Shown: one piece after another, positions 23,689-34,300 of the stretch
Layout of the letters: each line of letters starts with the position of its first letter
Position numbering within the stretch: position 1 is the stretch's first letter
NCBI GenBank assembly: GCA_963555705.1
Contig: OY743181.1
Span: 26,602,513-26,666,512, forward strand
Reading direction: 5' to 3'
Length of the DNA: 64,000 nucleotides
Origin: Ligustrum vulgare
Taxonomy: Eukaryota > Streptophyta > Magnoliopsida > Lamiales > Oleaceae
The notes under the pieces: model-generated
Told to the model about the DNA's origin: nothing
The model's input: only the letters and a program-made list of their open reading frames with translations
The model's database searches: none
Made by a program: the position numbers and the translations under genes

Positions 23689-23790
23689 CTATGAAAAATG
23701 TTTGGCTATTTAAAACCGAAAAACTTCACTATTTACTGGTCGTTTTTCGAAAAAGTGAAGATTTACTTTTGACAAAATCATCCTACTCAC
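23689..23790 (-). other. Probable 5' UTR intron of LOG (element A)
   Basis: On the minus strand CCGAAAG|GTGAGT (donor at 23790) and TTTTTCATAG| (acceptor ending 23689) bracket about 100 bp between the zinc-finger stop and the LOG start. Donor and acceptor are both kept in element B at 44196 and 44097. No transcript evidence. Confidence 0.4.
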
Positions 23791-23893
23791 CTTTCGGCGA
23801 TTTAATATTTTTAACCAGCCTTTATCAAAACTCGTGAAAGGAAACAGAAAAAATATTTTATATGTGCATATATATCAAATGATTTACCTTGTA

Positions 23894-24439
23894 TTAATGC
23901 TGCATAGCCAAAGCATCATTGTTTATAACAGCATGGCAAACAGGATCTTTTGCTATTATATTTTTGAGACTATATCTCTCTTTATCGCTGATGAATTTAG
24001 CCCATAAAGATAGTAGCTCACGCTGCACATATCCACTAGGGTGCGTCTCAAGAGTCAATCGGATATCATCCAATGACTCCTTACTCAGTCCACCCTTAAT
24101 GAAGTCTATCTTATCATCTCGATTTATGGATGAATATCCTATTGATTTACAACGGGTATCACATGTCCATCGAGCACATTTGTAGCAACTATTTAATCTT
24201 TTTGCTCTTCGCTTCTTTGCAAAAGTACTCTTACCTAAGCCAGGCTTGTGCTTAGAAAATGAATCTGGTAATTCACCAGCTAATCGAACTTTTGCTTCGA
24301 TCAACCAGCGAACATCTTCTGGCATGCCATGATCCATCAGCAACCTCAATCTTTCGAGCCTAATTCGATAAATTTTTCTCAAATCATTTACTGGAAGATT
24401 GGAATAATATTTGCGAATATTTAAAAGTATGATATCCAT
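23894..24439 (-). CDS. Basic zinc-finger protein resembling plant-virus nucleic-acid-binding proteins (element A)
   Basis: A 181-residue protein counted from the ATG of MDIIL; the nine codons before it are not conserved in element B, so I take this start. Residues 1-55 are helical and charged, 70-81 form a basic arm (KSTFAKKRRAKR), and Cys85, Cys88, Cys93 and Cys97 give a CX2CX4CX3C zinc-finger-like knot followed by SIGYSSINRDD. Residues 118-181 are helical and of unknown role. Basic arm, compact Cys cluster, then a G-x-S segment is the arrangement of the nucleic-acid-binding, often silencing-suppressing, proteins of carlaviruses and relatives (Pfam Viral_NABP). The match is by eye and confined to the centre, so this is a proposal; it could instead be an unrelated plant zinc-finger protein. 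It lies just upstream of LOG on the same strand. Confidence 0.7.
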   Translation of the reverse strand: MDIILLNIRKYYSNLPVNDLRKIYRIRLERLRLLMDHGMPEDVRWLIEAKVRLAGELPDSFSKHKPGLGKSTFAKKRRAKRLNSCYKCARWTCDTRCKSIGYSSINRDDKIDFIKGGLSKESLDDIRLTLETHPSGYVQRELLSLWAKFISDKERYSLKNIIAKDPVCHAVINNDALAMQH

Positions 24440-24720
24440 TTTTGATGGATCTAGCCTTCTTCCCAAATCATCTATTTAAATGCATTATTCAACGCGTAAA
24501 AGAGCGGCGGCTCCGCGTGTCAGTGATATGGATTCCATCAAGAAATAATGGAATAAATTATTGAAAAGGTGAGATAATATGCCATTACCTTTTTCGATAT
24601 AAGGGAAGATTTGGCGACAAGATTGAGATTATGAGATATTTCCTTGGATATTGTACCTGATTTTTCGGTATACTAAAAGTAATAAAGGTATACTGATTTG
24701 AACTATATAGAATACTGATG
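24440..24720 (-). promoter_or_regulatory. Likely promoter of the antisense gene pair (element A)
   Basis: On the minus strand an ATTTAAATAG TATA-like box lies about 35 bases before the ATG of the zinc-finger gene, and an AGCCGCC (GCC-box, known target of ERF factors) lies some 40 bases further upstream. In element B the box is changed to AGCCATC. Function is inferred. Confidence 0.35.
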
Positions 24721-24734
24721 AAATAAATGTTGTA

Positions 24735-26180
24735 TTGAACCAGAAGTTCATACATATGTACAAGTGAAATATCTTATTGAACCAGAAGTTCATACGTACA
24801 AGTGAAATATGTATATAGTATGAACCAGAAGCTCATAAATGAAATATACATTGTATTGAACCAGAAGTTTAGCGATATTGTATTGAATCAAATATTCATA
24901 CATAGAAATGAAATAAAACCGTATAGAACCAGAAGTTCTATAATAAACGGTTAGATTATCAAAAGTTCCAAATTATTTTCTATGAGAATAACTTATTCAG
25001 AAATTGTTTATCATACAACAATATTCTATGTCAAACAGGGAATAGCTCAAGAAGCTTTATTATTTGTAAAAGTGCGATATGCATACACTCCACCAAAGCG
25101 CACTGAGATATATGATTGAAATTACATCCCTAAAAGAATGACATGTGTTATGGCATTTTAGCCGATTGATAATATTTGAGAACATTATGGTGAAAACACG
25201 CCTGAAGCGTAATTATGCCTGAAGCATAATGACTATCGATTCCAAAAATAAATATCTCTTGAATGATTGAAATGATTCCTTTGAGGCTAAATACTCAAAG
25301 TAAGTAAAAGGGACATAGTCAAATGATGAGATATTCAGGTACCTGATGATAGAACATATAAAGAGATCTCTCCACGTTATATTGAGATGGAATCGATAAA
25401 TAAGTCGACTGCATACCCTCTTATGAAATAAGATTGATGAAATCATAATTCTTTGGCCAAGTATGAAACCCTAATGTAGGGATTATTGTTCAAGGACCTG
25501 AAGTCCAAATGCTTAAATGTGTAAAGCCAGTAATTATATGTACAAATGAAAAATATTTCACAGTCGTAAAAGACGACTAGTTGCGCGCGAAATTTTTCAT
25601 AGAACTGGCATGACATATGGTGGATAGACTATAGTCTAAATCACTAGCTTGAGCTCCTTGATATACCAATGAGTGAGATCAAAATGTATGATTCTCATCT
25701 CGGTACTTTGGGAGTATTCTTTGATGTACCAGTTGATCGCGGTACGTTGGGATTTCAAGTAAAATGATTGTAGATTATATGTCGAAATTGATATCTATTT
25801 CAATGATTGATTATGCTCCTGCAAAATTAGAAATTGCAGTTTATAAAGTGCAAGAACATACATGTATAAATCATTGAAAGATTCAATATGCCCAGATTAG
25901 TATCACTATAGAATGATACAAATGACTCCATGATATAATATGTTGAAAGTGAAATTGGAGTGTACTATTTATGACATCTGGGAAATTGATTATTCACTAG
26001 AAGTGAATACGAAAATGAATATTCACCAGAAGTGAATTTGAAATTGATTATTCACTAGAAGTGAATTTGAAAATGAATATTTAATTATTCACTAGAAGTG
26101 AAAGATGCAATCTATGAAAGTGAATTATAGATTTGATTATTCACCAGAAGTGAATTCTAAATTTGATTATTCACCAGAAG
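24735..26180 (+). repeat. Hairpin group 2 of element A (CAGAA/TAGAA loops)
   Basis: More than ten short inverted repeats with the same loop but different stems: TGAAC..GTTCA at 24735 and 24778, an 8-bp stem TATAGAAC..GTTCTATA at 24922, GGAC..GTCC at 25494, and a series ATTCAC..GTGAAT at 25992, 26020, 26049, 26086 and two more to 26180. Stems change on both sides together. Confidence 0.7.
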
Positions 26181-26249
26181 TGAAAAAATACAATGAAAAG
26201 ATTCGTGATTGCACCAATATACATGTAATATTCCATGAAAGGAATAAAT

Positions 26250-26876
26250 ACGCGTTGCACTCTTTTTCCCTTCGCTGAGGTTTTGTCCCACAGGGTTTTC
26301 CTAGCAAGGTTTTTGAGGCATCATCATAGCTATCAACAAGCTATAATTCAGCAACACATTGTTATACTGGAATGATATCAACAAATGAAGAAAATCATAC
26401 ACATCTTATGAAGAATGTTATGATATCGACTACACACAAGAAGATTTTCATATATATTCCAGAAGAAAGATGATATCATTATTCAAAAGGTTCATGAATA
26501 CTTGATTGCACACTTCAGGGGGAGAATCATGCTGTCATGCTGTACTCTTTTTCCTTCGTCCAGGTTTTGTCCCACAGGGTTTTCCTGACAAGGTTTTAAT
26601 GAGGCAGCGGCTGTACTCTTTTTCCTTCGTTCAGATTTTGTCCCATTGGGTTTTACTGACAAGGTTTTAACGAGGCAGCACTGAAGCACTGAAGAACTTC
26701 AAAGATTCAATACATGATTTGTTCTACTTGAACATTAAGACTCAACGATTGACGATGGCCAATATCAGGGGGAGCAACTGTACTCTTTTTCCTTCGCTCA
26801 AGTTTTATCCCATTGGGTTTTCTTAGCAAGGTTTTAACGAGGCAGACAATTGCGTAATATGTCATTCAAGGGGGAG
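26250..26876 (+). repeat. Copia-like 3' tail repeats and polypurine tract of element A
   Basis: Four blocks of the form CTCTTTTTCC..TTCG(C/T)..GGTTTT.TCCCA..GGGTTTT..AAGGTTTT..GAGGCA (near 26259, 26545, 26612 and 26772), each followed by unique text, then TCAAGGGGGAG directly before the 3' LTR. Confidence 0.75.
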
Positions 26877-27084
26877 TGTTATAAATAATGTATATATGTG
26901 AATGACATTACCATTATATCCCTGTAAACTTTACAATATTACGATTGTGCCATTGTCCACTCCTATAAATAGGAGCCTATACTTACCAATTTATTACACC
27001 AATTCTTGAAGAGAAATTCTCTCCTCTAAACTCTCTCCATTTCTCTCTCTATGTTGTTCTTATGATTTCGATAATTTTATAACA
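26877..27084 (+). repeat. 3' LTR of element A
   Basis: 208 bp, no difference from the 5' LTR seen, followed by the TTTAC target duplication. Confidence 0.95.
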
Positions 27085-29113
27085 TTTACAATTTTTTATA
27101 CAAAACTCAAGTCCTAGTTCATTTTTAATTATTAATTAATAAAATTATTATACATAATGCAATTCATTCCCACCCAAGCCTAACCACCTCTCCTTGACCC
27201 TTAGCCCTAAATAATATTCCCCCATCACCCATTTATCCCTGTCCAACTACCTCCACCCTCTACCATCGGCGACGACAACAAGCCGCTACGACAACGAATG
27301 CTGTATAGTCTGTTGGTCACAACAACATCGATGGAGTTGCGTGGTGGAGGATTTCTGGTTGAAGCGGATTTTGGGTGCAAATGGTAGAGTTCTTTGCGGA
27401 TCTGGTAGTGACAAGTTGTAGGACTAAGTTTCTCTCCCCATATGGTGAAGGTTTGGTGCAGGTTTTGGTGGTGGCATGGCAGAGCATATCGCTGTGTTTG
27501 CACAGGCTCGATGACAGAGGCATCTACTGCGTGTGGCGACTCTGCGTCGCGCTGCACTCTTCTATATTTTTGTGGTTATATGGTTAATGTTCGCAGTGGT
27601 AGAGAGGTGTTGTGGTGGTAAGTCGTAGTGGTGAAGGTCTTGTACTGTTATGATGGTGGTCGGTCGTTCTGGTGTGCGGTTTTGATTGTGTTGTTTGCCA
27701 ATGGGTGGTGGTGAGGTAACCGGCGTCGACGACGGTAGTCAAGGCGGAGATGACGATCATTTGTTGGTTGGTGGTGATGTTATGTGTGGTGGTGGTGGTG
27801 GTGTTTGTTGTGGTAAGTAATGGTGTTGGCAGTAGTGTCTACGGTGTTGGCGGTCGGTGACGGTGATGTTGGCTACTGGTGGTGGGGGCGACGGAGGAGG
27901 CGGAGGCGGTGTTGAAGATTGGTGGTGGCGGTGTTTGCAGCCGGTGGTGGTTTGATGGTGTGTGACCAAAATGCGCAATTTGTGACTAGGAAATAGTATA
28001 TATGACCCTAAAATTTGATAATTTGTGACCTTAAGTTGAATTATTGTAACTTAATATTTTGATATTTGTGACTCTAAAATAAGTTGTAATTTGATAATTT
28101 GTGACCTTTAATTGAATTAGTATGACATAATATTTTGATATTTGTGACTCAAAAATAAATTGTGATCAATTAATTATTATGATCATAATTTGTGACTTAT
28201 AAATTTGTGATTTGTGACCAACTAAATCGATAATTTGTGACAAAAAAATGAGTCAACCAAATAATTTTATAAATTGTGACTTATAAAACTTATAATCTGT
28301 GACCAAGAAAACTAATGGTCTGTGAAAATTGTGACCTAAAAAATTCTTAATTTGTATTTGAGAAAAAATTGTGACAAATGAAATTTGTGATTTACGACCA
28401 ATAAAGTAATTGTGACTCATAATTTGTTAAGTTATGACCAATTGATTTAAGATTTGCGATCGAAAAAAAATTGTAGCCTACGAAATTCGAAATTTGTGAT
28501 CGATAAATAAATTGTGACCTAAACAATTGTGATCGTGACCATAAACTTATGACCTGATTTGTGACTTGTGACCTAAAAAATTGTGACTTGTAATCATAAT
28601 AAACTATGACTTAAAAAATTGTGACTTATAACCATAAATAATAAAATATATAATTAATTATGACCTGATTTTTTAAACTTAGCCCAACTCACGCAAAGTA
28701 GTAGGATCGATACACAACCACGATCATGTGAGATCTTGTATGATTACATATAATCACATAACTAACCTATCAAAAAACGATTATTTATCCAACCTGGATA
28801 GATTTTGTTATACAGGATTGTATGATCGTTTGATCCTATGAAAATCTATCCAGATCGCGATCCTGACGACCATGGTAAATACAATCATCAATTAAAGTGT
28901 ATTCGCCGGTCAATTATTGCACCTAAGGCAAATCACTAGCATAGATACCTCAGAGATATTAACATTACAAAGGCTGTCGGATAATCAATTGCACAAGATT
29001 CAACTAATGCAAAAAGTATTGCAGCCTCCCCAGTGTTGTTGCTAGATCAAATTAATGCAAGCAACTATTTGTTTTTTAACAGTATCATAAATCGCTGCAT
29101 AAATTTTGTTCAC
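27085..29113. other. 3' flank of the MADS gene: GGT-rich DNA and a GTGAC-word array
   Basis: 27590-27960 is rich in GGTGGT and GGCGGT words; short proline- or glycine-rich frames here are products of that composition. 27960-28680 is built from many irregular copies of AATTTGTGACC-like words. The same combination occurs in inverted orientation at 37430-38090 in intron 1. No gene is supported. The 3' UTR of the MADS gene is expected just below 29114. Confidence 0.45.
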
Positions 29114-30474
29114 CTATGGCTTCTGTAGGGCACGCTTCTGACTGGTTTCCGGAGGTCCAATGAACAAGTCTGTTTCCACATCTGAAACTTCACTAATATC
29201 TGCAGGAGGTTCAATTGCTCTTTCCTCGTTTGATCCTCGTTCGTGTTGGAGTGGAAGCTGAAAACATCAAAGAATATATTGAATTTCATGCAAAATTTCT
29301 CGCTATAAACACGCGCAGAAAATCTTCGTAATGTTAAATTATCATAACTTGGTTATTCCAATAAAATCAGTTCACTTTATTCTTGTCCCCACTTCTCACT
29401 TGAGTGTTGGAGGGGGCCTTAGTCGGGACGACCCTATAGTTTTCCCAGTACATGTTTATTTTTGCATACACATTTTACAGATTGAAGAAGAGCACAGATT
29501 TTTGGATTTTAACCATTAGAACATCATAGGAAACATTTTGAAGACTTGGAAGATGGAGGCAATATTGAATTAAATTCACCTTATCCCACAACTTTGCATT
29601 TTCAGCTGCTAAAGCTGTTCCCTGGATTGACAAGACAAAAGGGCATGATATGAGCAATCATAAAATATATTCTAAATTTATTTTTTATTTTTTTTTCTAA
29701 ACCATGTGCACACAACAATAGACTAGATTTTATCATTACCTTACCAAAAAGTAATTGACTGCAAAGCACATGCTCAGTTTTCTACGGTTTTAAAATCATA
29801 ATAAAACGTTTCAAATTTTTTGCTGAGTAAAACAATTTACCTTTTCTTTCAATTGCTCTCTATGTTGCCTGAAAACTTGAATCTGAATGAAGAAAGGGTC
29901 AGAATAACTTCAGGCTCTATTAGGTTCAGTAATAAAGACGCTTAGATTTCCAATATAACCTTTCTTGTTCGAATAATGCTGACGCTGCGCTCCAGCTGTT
30001 GTTCTAGCTGTATTAGTTCTTCTTCATCGGTGCATGATCCCAGACCTTCCCCCAAGAGTTTCCTAGTATATAAAATCAAGAGTTTTTTATCTTATTAAAT
30101 CCAAATATCCATAACAAGAGAACTCAACAAGGGAAGTCTCCCCCCTAACCCCTCCTGAACAAGGACTAGGAAACTTGACATTTCAGTACTAAAAATTGCT
30201 AGCAAATAAAAATTTCAGATGCAAAAGTTTTAGATTCAGGGTGTTGGAACCTGTTAGAAAATTCGAGAAGCTCAACGTTTTCCATCAGACTTGCCATTTC
30301 ATGCTGTAAATGCTGCAATTTTGAGCAAATTCATTCAAATCTCGAGGCAATAGAAGAATAGTTTTCTAATGGAAATCTAATAGAGAGGCAACCTGCATAT
30401 TCTGTTCCACTGGAGGGTTCTTAGCCTGGATATCTTTTGTATGCCTTCTATAACGTTCGATCGTCTCCTTCATG
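29114..30474 (-). CDS. SOC1-like: Exons 2-7 of the MADS gene (I, K and C regions)
   Basis: Six small exons with introns of 80 to about 320 bp. Acceptors are TTCAG, TGCAG, CTAG, TTCAG, CCAG and TTCAG; donors GTTGCC, GTTCCA, GTTATA, GTAAAT and GTGAAT. The last exon ends ..LQKP and TAG at 29116-29114. Confidence 0.92.
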
Positions 30475-31288
30475 CTGAATAAGTTTCAGAATCAGATGAA
30501 ATTTGTAAAGAAATGGAAAAGTTTTAGCAGAAAGTTATAGGCATTTCTACAGATTAAACATAAAAGGTTTGGGGATCCAGGGGCCTGAAATGAAGGATTG
30601 AGATAAATGGATATTCCAACTATAATTTATCCTTTTCCATAATTTAAGTTTACTTCGAGCCCTTTTAAGTAAACACTTAAAGAAAATAGCATTAAAGGTG
30701 AGCAGTCGTATGAGTCAGCGGATCTATGCCTTTGACTTAATTTACTATGCTTGTACTTACAAATATCATGTCACAACCAAACATGGACAAAGAAAATATT
30801 TACTCCATAGGTAATATCCCAAATTACAATGTTATGGTCAACTAAAATGAATAAAATAATCACAATCTAAAAGTTCCTAAACTCCTAACATAAACTGGAT
30901 AAAAAAACCGAGTTATCGACATTTAAGATGATCAACAACCTACGATTCAAAGATACACGCTCCATGACCACGTGATTTTGTGCGACCATATCTCATATAA
31001 AATTGTTTTATGTTAGTGTGTTTGGTTTTTCATGATACTTGGGTCCTTTACATAAGCAAGATCGGCCATGTTGTCGCAATATATAGTGGGTTGGGCAGCT
31101 ATTGGGACATGCCAAGTTCTTGAAGGAATCTTCCAAACAAATATATTCTTGGACTGCAATAGTGCAAACAATGTACTCTAACTCCATAACTGATAATGGC
31201 ACCATGACTAAACAAAAACTAATACATTGATTTTGTACTAAAGCATGTGTTGACTTTGTAGTAGGATGGAGAAGGAAGAGAATCAACC

Positions 31289-31341
<53 letters not shown>

Positions 31342-34300
31342 ATATAATAGGAAATGATTAAAGAAGGCTCGACCACATAAATCATTGTCCTCAAACGATA
31401 TTGGCTTGCTCTCGATAATTTTGAGTGCTCGAAGGATTACTTGGCAAATGTTTTGTAGGATTAAATCAAGCTAAAAGTAGAATAAAACTTAAAGAACTTA
31501 AGTTTCTTCTAAGAACTTGAAGAACACAAGAATTGGAATAATTTTGATATAATTTCGACAAGGCTTTTAATCTCTATTATTGATCTTTATACAATTGATT
31601 GTTTTGTTTTGAAATCTATCCCTATTTATAGATTTCTAAACATCTCTACGATGTGGTGCAAACTACCCACTAGGGCTGGGCAAAAACCGACCCAACCCGA
31701 TCAACCCGCCCAAACCGACCCAACCCGATCGGGTTGGGTCGGTTTTTCATGAAAATTGGGTTGGGTTGGGTTTTTTTTTTTTTTAAATTTTCGGGTTGGG
31801 TCGGGTTGCGGGTTGGGTGAACAACCCGACCCAACCCAACCCAACAAAAAAAAAGACGTTTTTTTTTTTTTTTTTTAAGTAATGAAACTTGACTTATTTA
31901 AATATTGATTGAACATATTTTAATTTTATTAGCAAGTGTTCAATTTATTGTATTTTTGGTTATTGTAGTGTACATAATTGATTTTGAATTAAAGATAGAT
32001 TCTTGAGTGTTTTTTTTTTTTTTTCAAAAATTTTACTAATTGGGCCAAAGCCCAAACCGACCAACCCGACCCAACCCGACCGAAATTTGGTGGGTTGGGT
32101 TGGGTTGGGTTTGAATTCGTAATTGGGTTGGGTTGGGTTGATTTTTTATCAACCCGACCGTGGTGGGTTGGGTTCGGGTTGGGCAAAAAACCGACCCAAC
32201 CCGACCGACGCCCACCCCTACTACCCACGAAAAGTCATCCATTTCCAGCAAAACGCTAGAGATAAATTAAATTTGCAACTTACCAACGGTCATATACGGA
32301 CCATCATACGATCGATCACATGGTTATAGTGTCTTGTGATCGCAAGGCACAAAGTTTTCAAAAGTTAACCTTGTGATTGCTTGGCATTATCAATTTTGAA
32401 TATGCTTCAGAATATGTACCAATTGCAATCGCAAGGTCTTTAGCCCATGCGATTGCATAGTTATAAATGTTGATTTTTGAAATTTCATTTTTTTTTTAAA
32501 TCAATCTTTTAGTCCAATCTTTTAATATTTCTTTAAACACGATTTTTCAACAATCCTCCACTATTTAAAGAATTTGAAGGCAATCCAATCAATCGACACT
32601 TGTGCATAAGGCACAGATATCTTCCGATTCCTTGAATCTAGCCATAGTGTAAGTTTTACAATGTATTATCGAAATTTTAGGTAGCTTGGTAGTGTTGAAC
32701 CATTTATTTCTTATGATAACACCGGTAAGAACACACGCATAAGTATCACATGTTCATAAGTTCCTCAAACTTGATTAGCACTACTGTGGCTTTGCGCTTA
32801 TCCTATTCGTCAAACTCTTAAGAGAGAAACTCCCACTCTCTATTGAGACGGAACTATCTTGAAGTTTAACTAGGTGAATTTCTTCCAATATCTTTATTAC
32901 TGTTAGAAATACTTGTTTATTGAATTGAACTTCATTATGATCTTGTTATGATCATCCCTCTACCTTAGTAACAACCAGCATTATTTTCAAAAGGATAATG
33001 TTTATTGATATTCTATAGTGCTGCATCAATCCACTTATCCAATGACCTGTTTTTACCATTTGAACCAGTGAATTATTATTCTAATAAAGGATAGGGTTTT
33101 ATTGATATTCAATAGTTATGCAACAATCCACTTATCGAATGACTTTTTTTTACCCTTTGAACTTGTGAATTATTGTTTTAATAATGAGTATGGCTGCTAT
33201 CATTGGTGGACTTTAGTTAAGGAGTTTCAATCTCATCCTTCTTGATGTTTATACTACTAATAAATCTCTTTGAAGAGGTTTAGTAGAGTATCTGCTAGAT
33301 TCTCTATTAATTTATAACGTAATTTAGGAAAATTGTTCCTTTTGATTAATTTACATACGTAGTCATGTCTTGGACTCATATGTTTAGACTTTTCGTTATA
33401 TACTTCATTTATGCTCTTGATAATGTTGCTTGACTATCATATAAAATGGATATATACGAAGCATTTTTTGTCTCCAAAGAAATCACATAAAAAAAGATCT
33501 TTTAGCCATTCCATATTATTTCTGGTTTAGCTAATGCAGCGAATTCAGATTCCATGGTTGAATGAATGATTGTTTCTTAGATTTCCAAGAGATTGCACCA
33601 CCTCTCAATGTAAACAACTATCCTGAAGTATATTTACTTTCTCCCGTGTTAGAAATCCAACTAGCATCAGTAAATCCTTCCAAAATTGCCAGAAATTTGG
33701 AATATTGAATACCTAACTTGTTGGTATTATATTCTTTTATGTTCAAGTGCTTGAATTTATTTATCACATTAATGTGATTTACTCAAATAATAACCACAAT
33801 ATTTTTAGTCACTTTGATTCCTAAAATGGTGTCAACTTCTCCGATATCCTTCATTTTGAATGTGAAATATAGAAAGCTTTTCGTTTCTTTGATTACATCC
33901 ATGTGATTATTTAGAATCAACATGTCGCTGACTAGACCTCGACTGATACTTTTATGATCCATCCTTGAAACGGGAGGCTTGCGGACTCTAAATAGTTGGA
34001 ATGAAAAAGAAATTCATCAACATATAAACATAAATTAATAATATAGGTATCACACACTTTATAATGCAAACATTTATTCTACACTATTATGCACAAAACC
34101 AAACAAATTGATGGTTATGTTAAATTTTTCGCGTCATTTAACAAGTGCTTGTTTTAGACCATATAATGACTTTACTAGTTTACAAATTTTATATTAATTT
34201 CCTGGTAAGACCCTTATTTTAGACCATATAAGCATGCAAGTTATTTATAGAGGCCAACACGAATAGCCTAATGGATGTTACTCTCTCAACAAGAGCGTAT

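Larger units (their letters stand above)
20871..27084 (+). mobile_element. Element A: non-autonomous LTR retrotransposon carrying LOG and a zinc-finger gene
   Basis: A 6.2-kb element with two 208-bp LTRs (20871-21078 and 26877-27084) in which I see no difference, and a 5-bp target duplication TTTAC (20866-20870 and 27085-27089). A primer-binding site follows the 5' LTR and an AAGGGGGAG polypurine tract precedes the 3' LTR, so the element reads on the plus strand. No gag or pol can be found. The 3' part has repeated CTCTTTTTCC..TTCG..GGGTTTTCCT..AAGGTTTTAA.GAGGCA blocks that I know from the tails of plant copia elements. Two intact genes lie inside on the opposite strand. Identical LTRs point to a recent insertion. 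Confidence 0.93.

Noticed and set aside
27225..27978. Proline/histidine-rich frames on the minus strand near the MADS 3' flank.
   Set aside because: Explained by GGT-repeat composition; no start context, domain or conservation.
31008..31394. 128-codon minus-strand frame with a long LSLSLS run.
   Set aside because: Crosses the LTR edge and is driven by the GA microsatellite.
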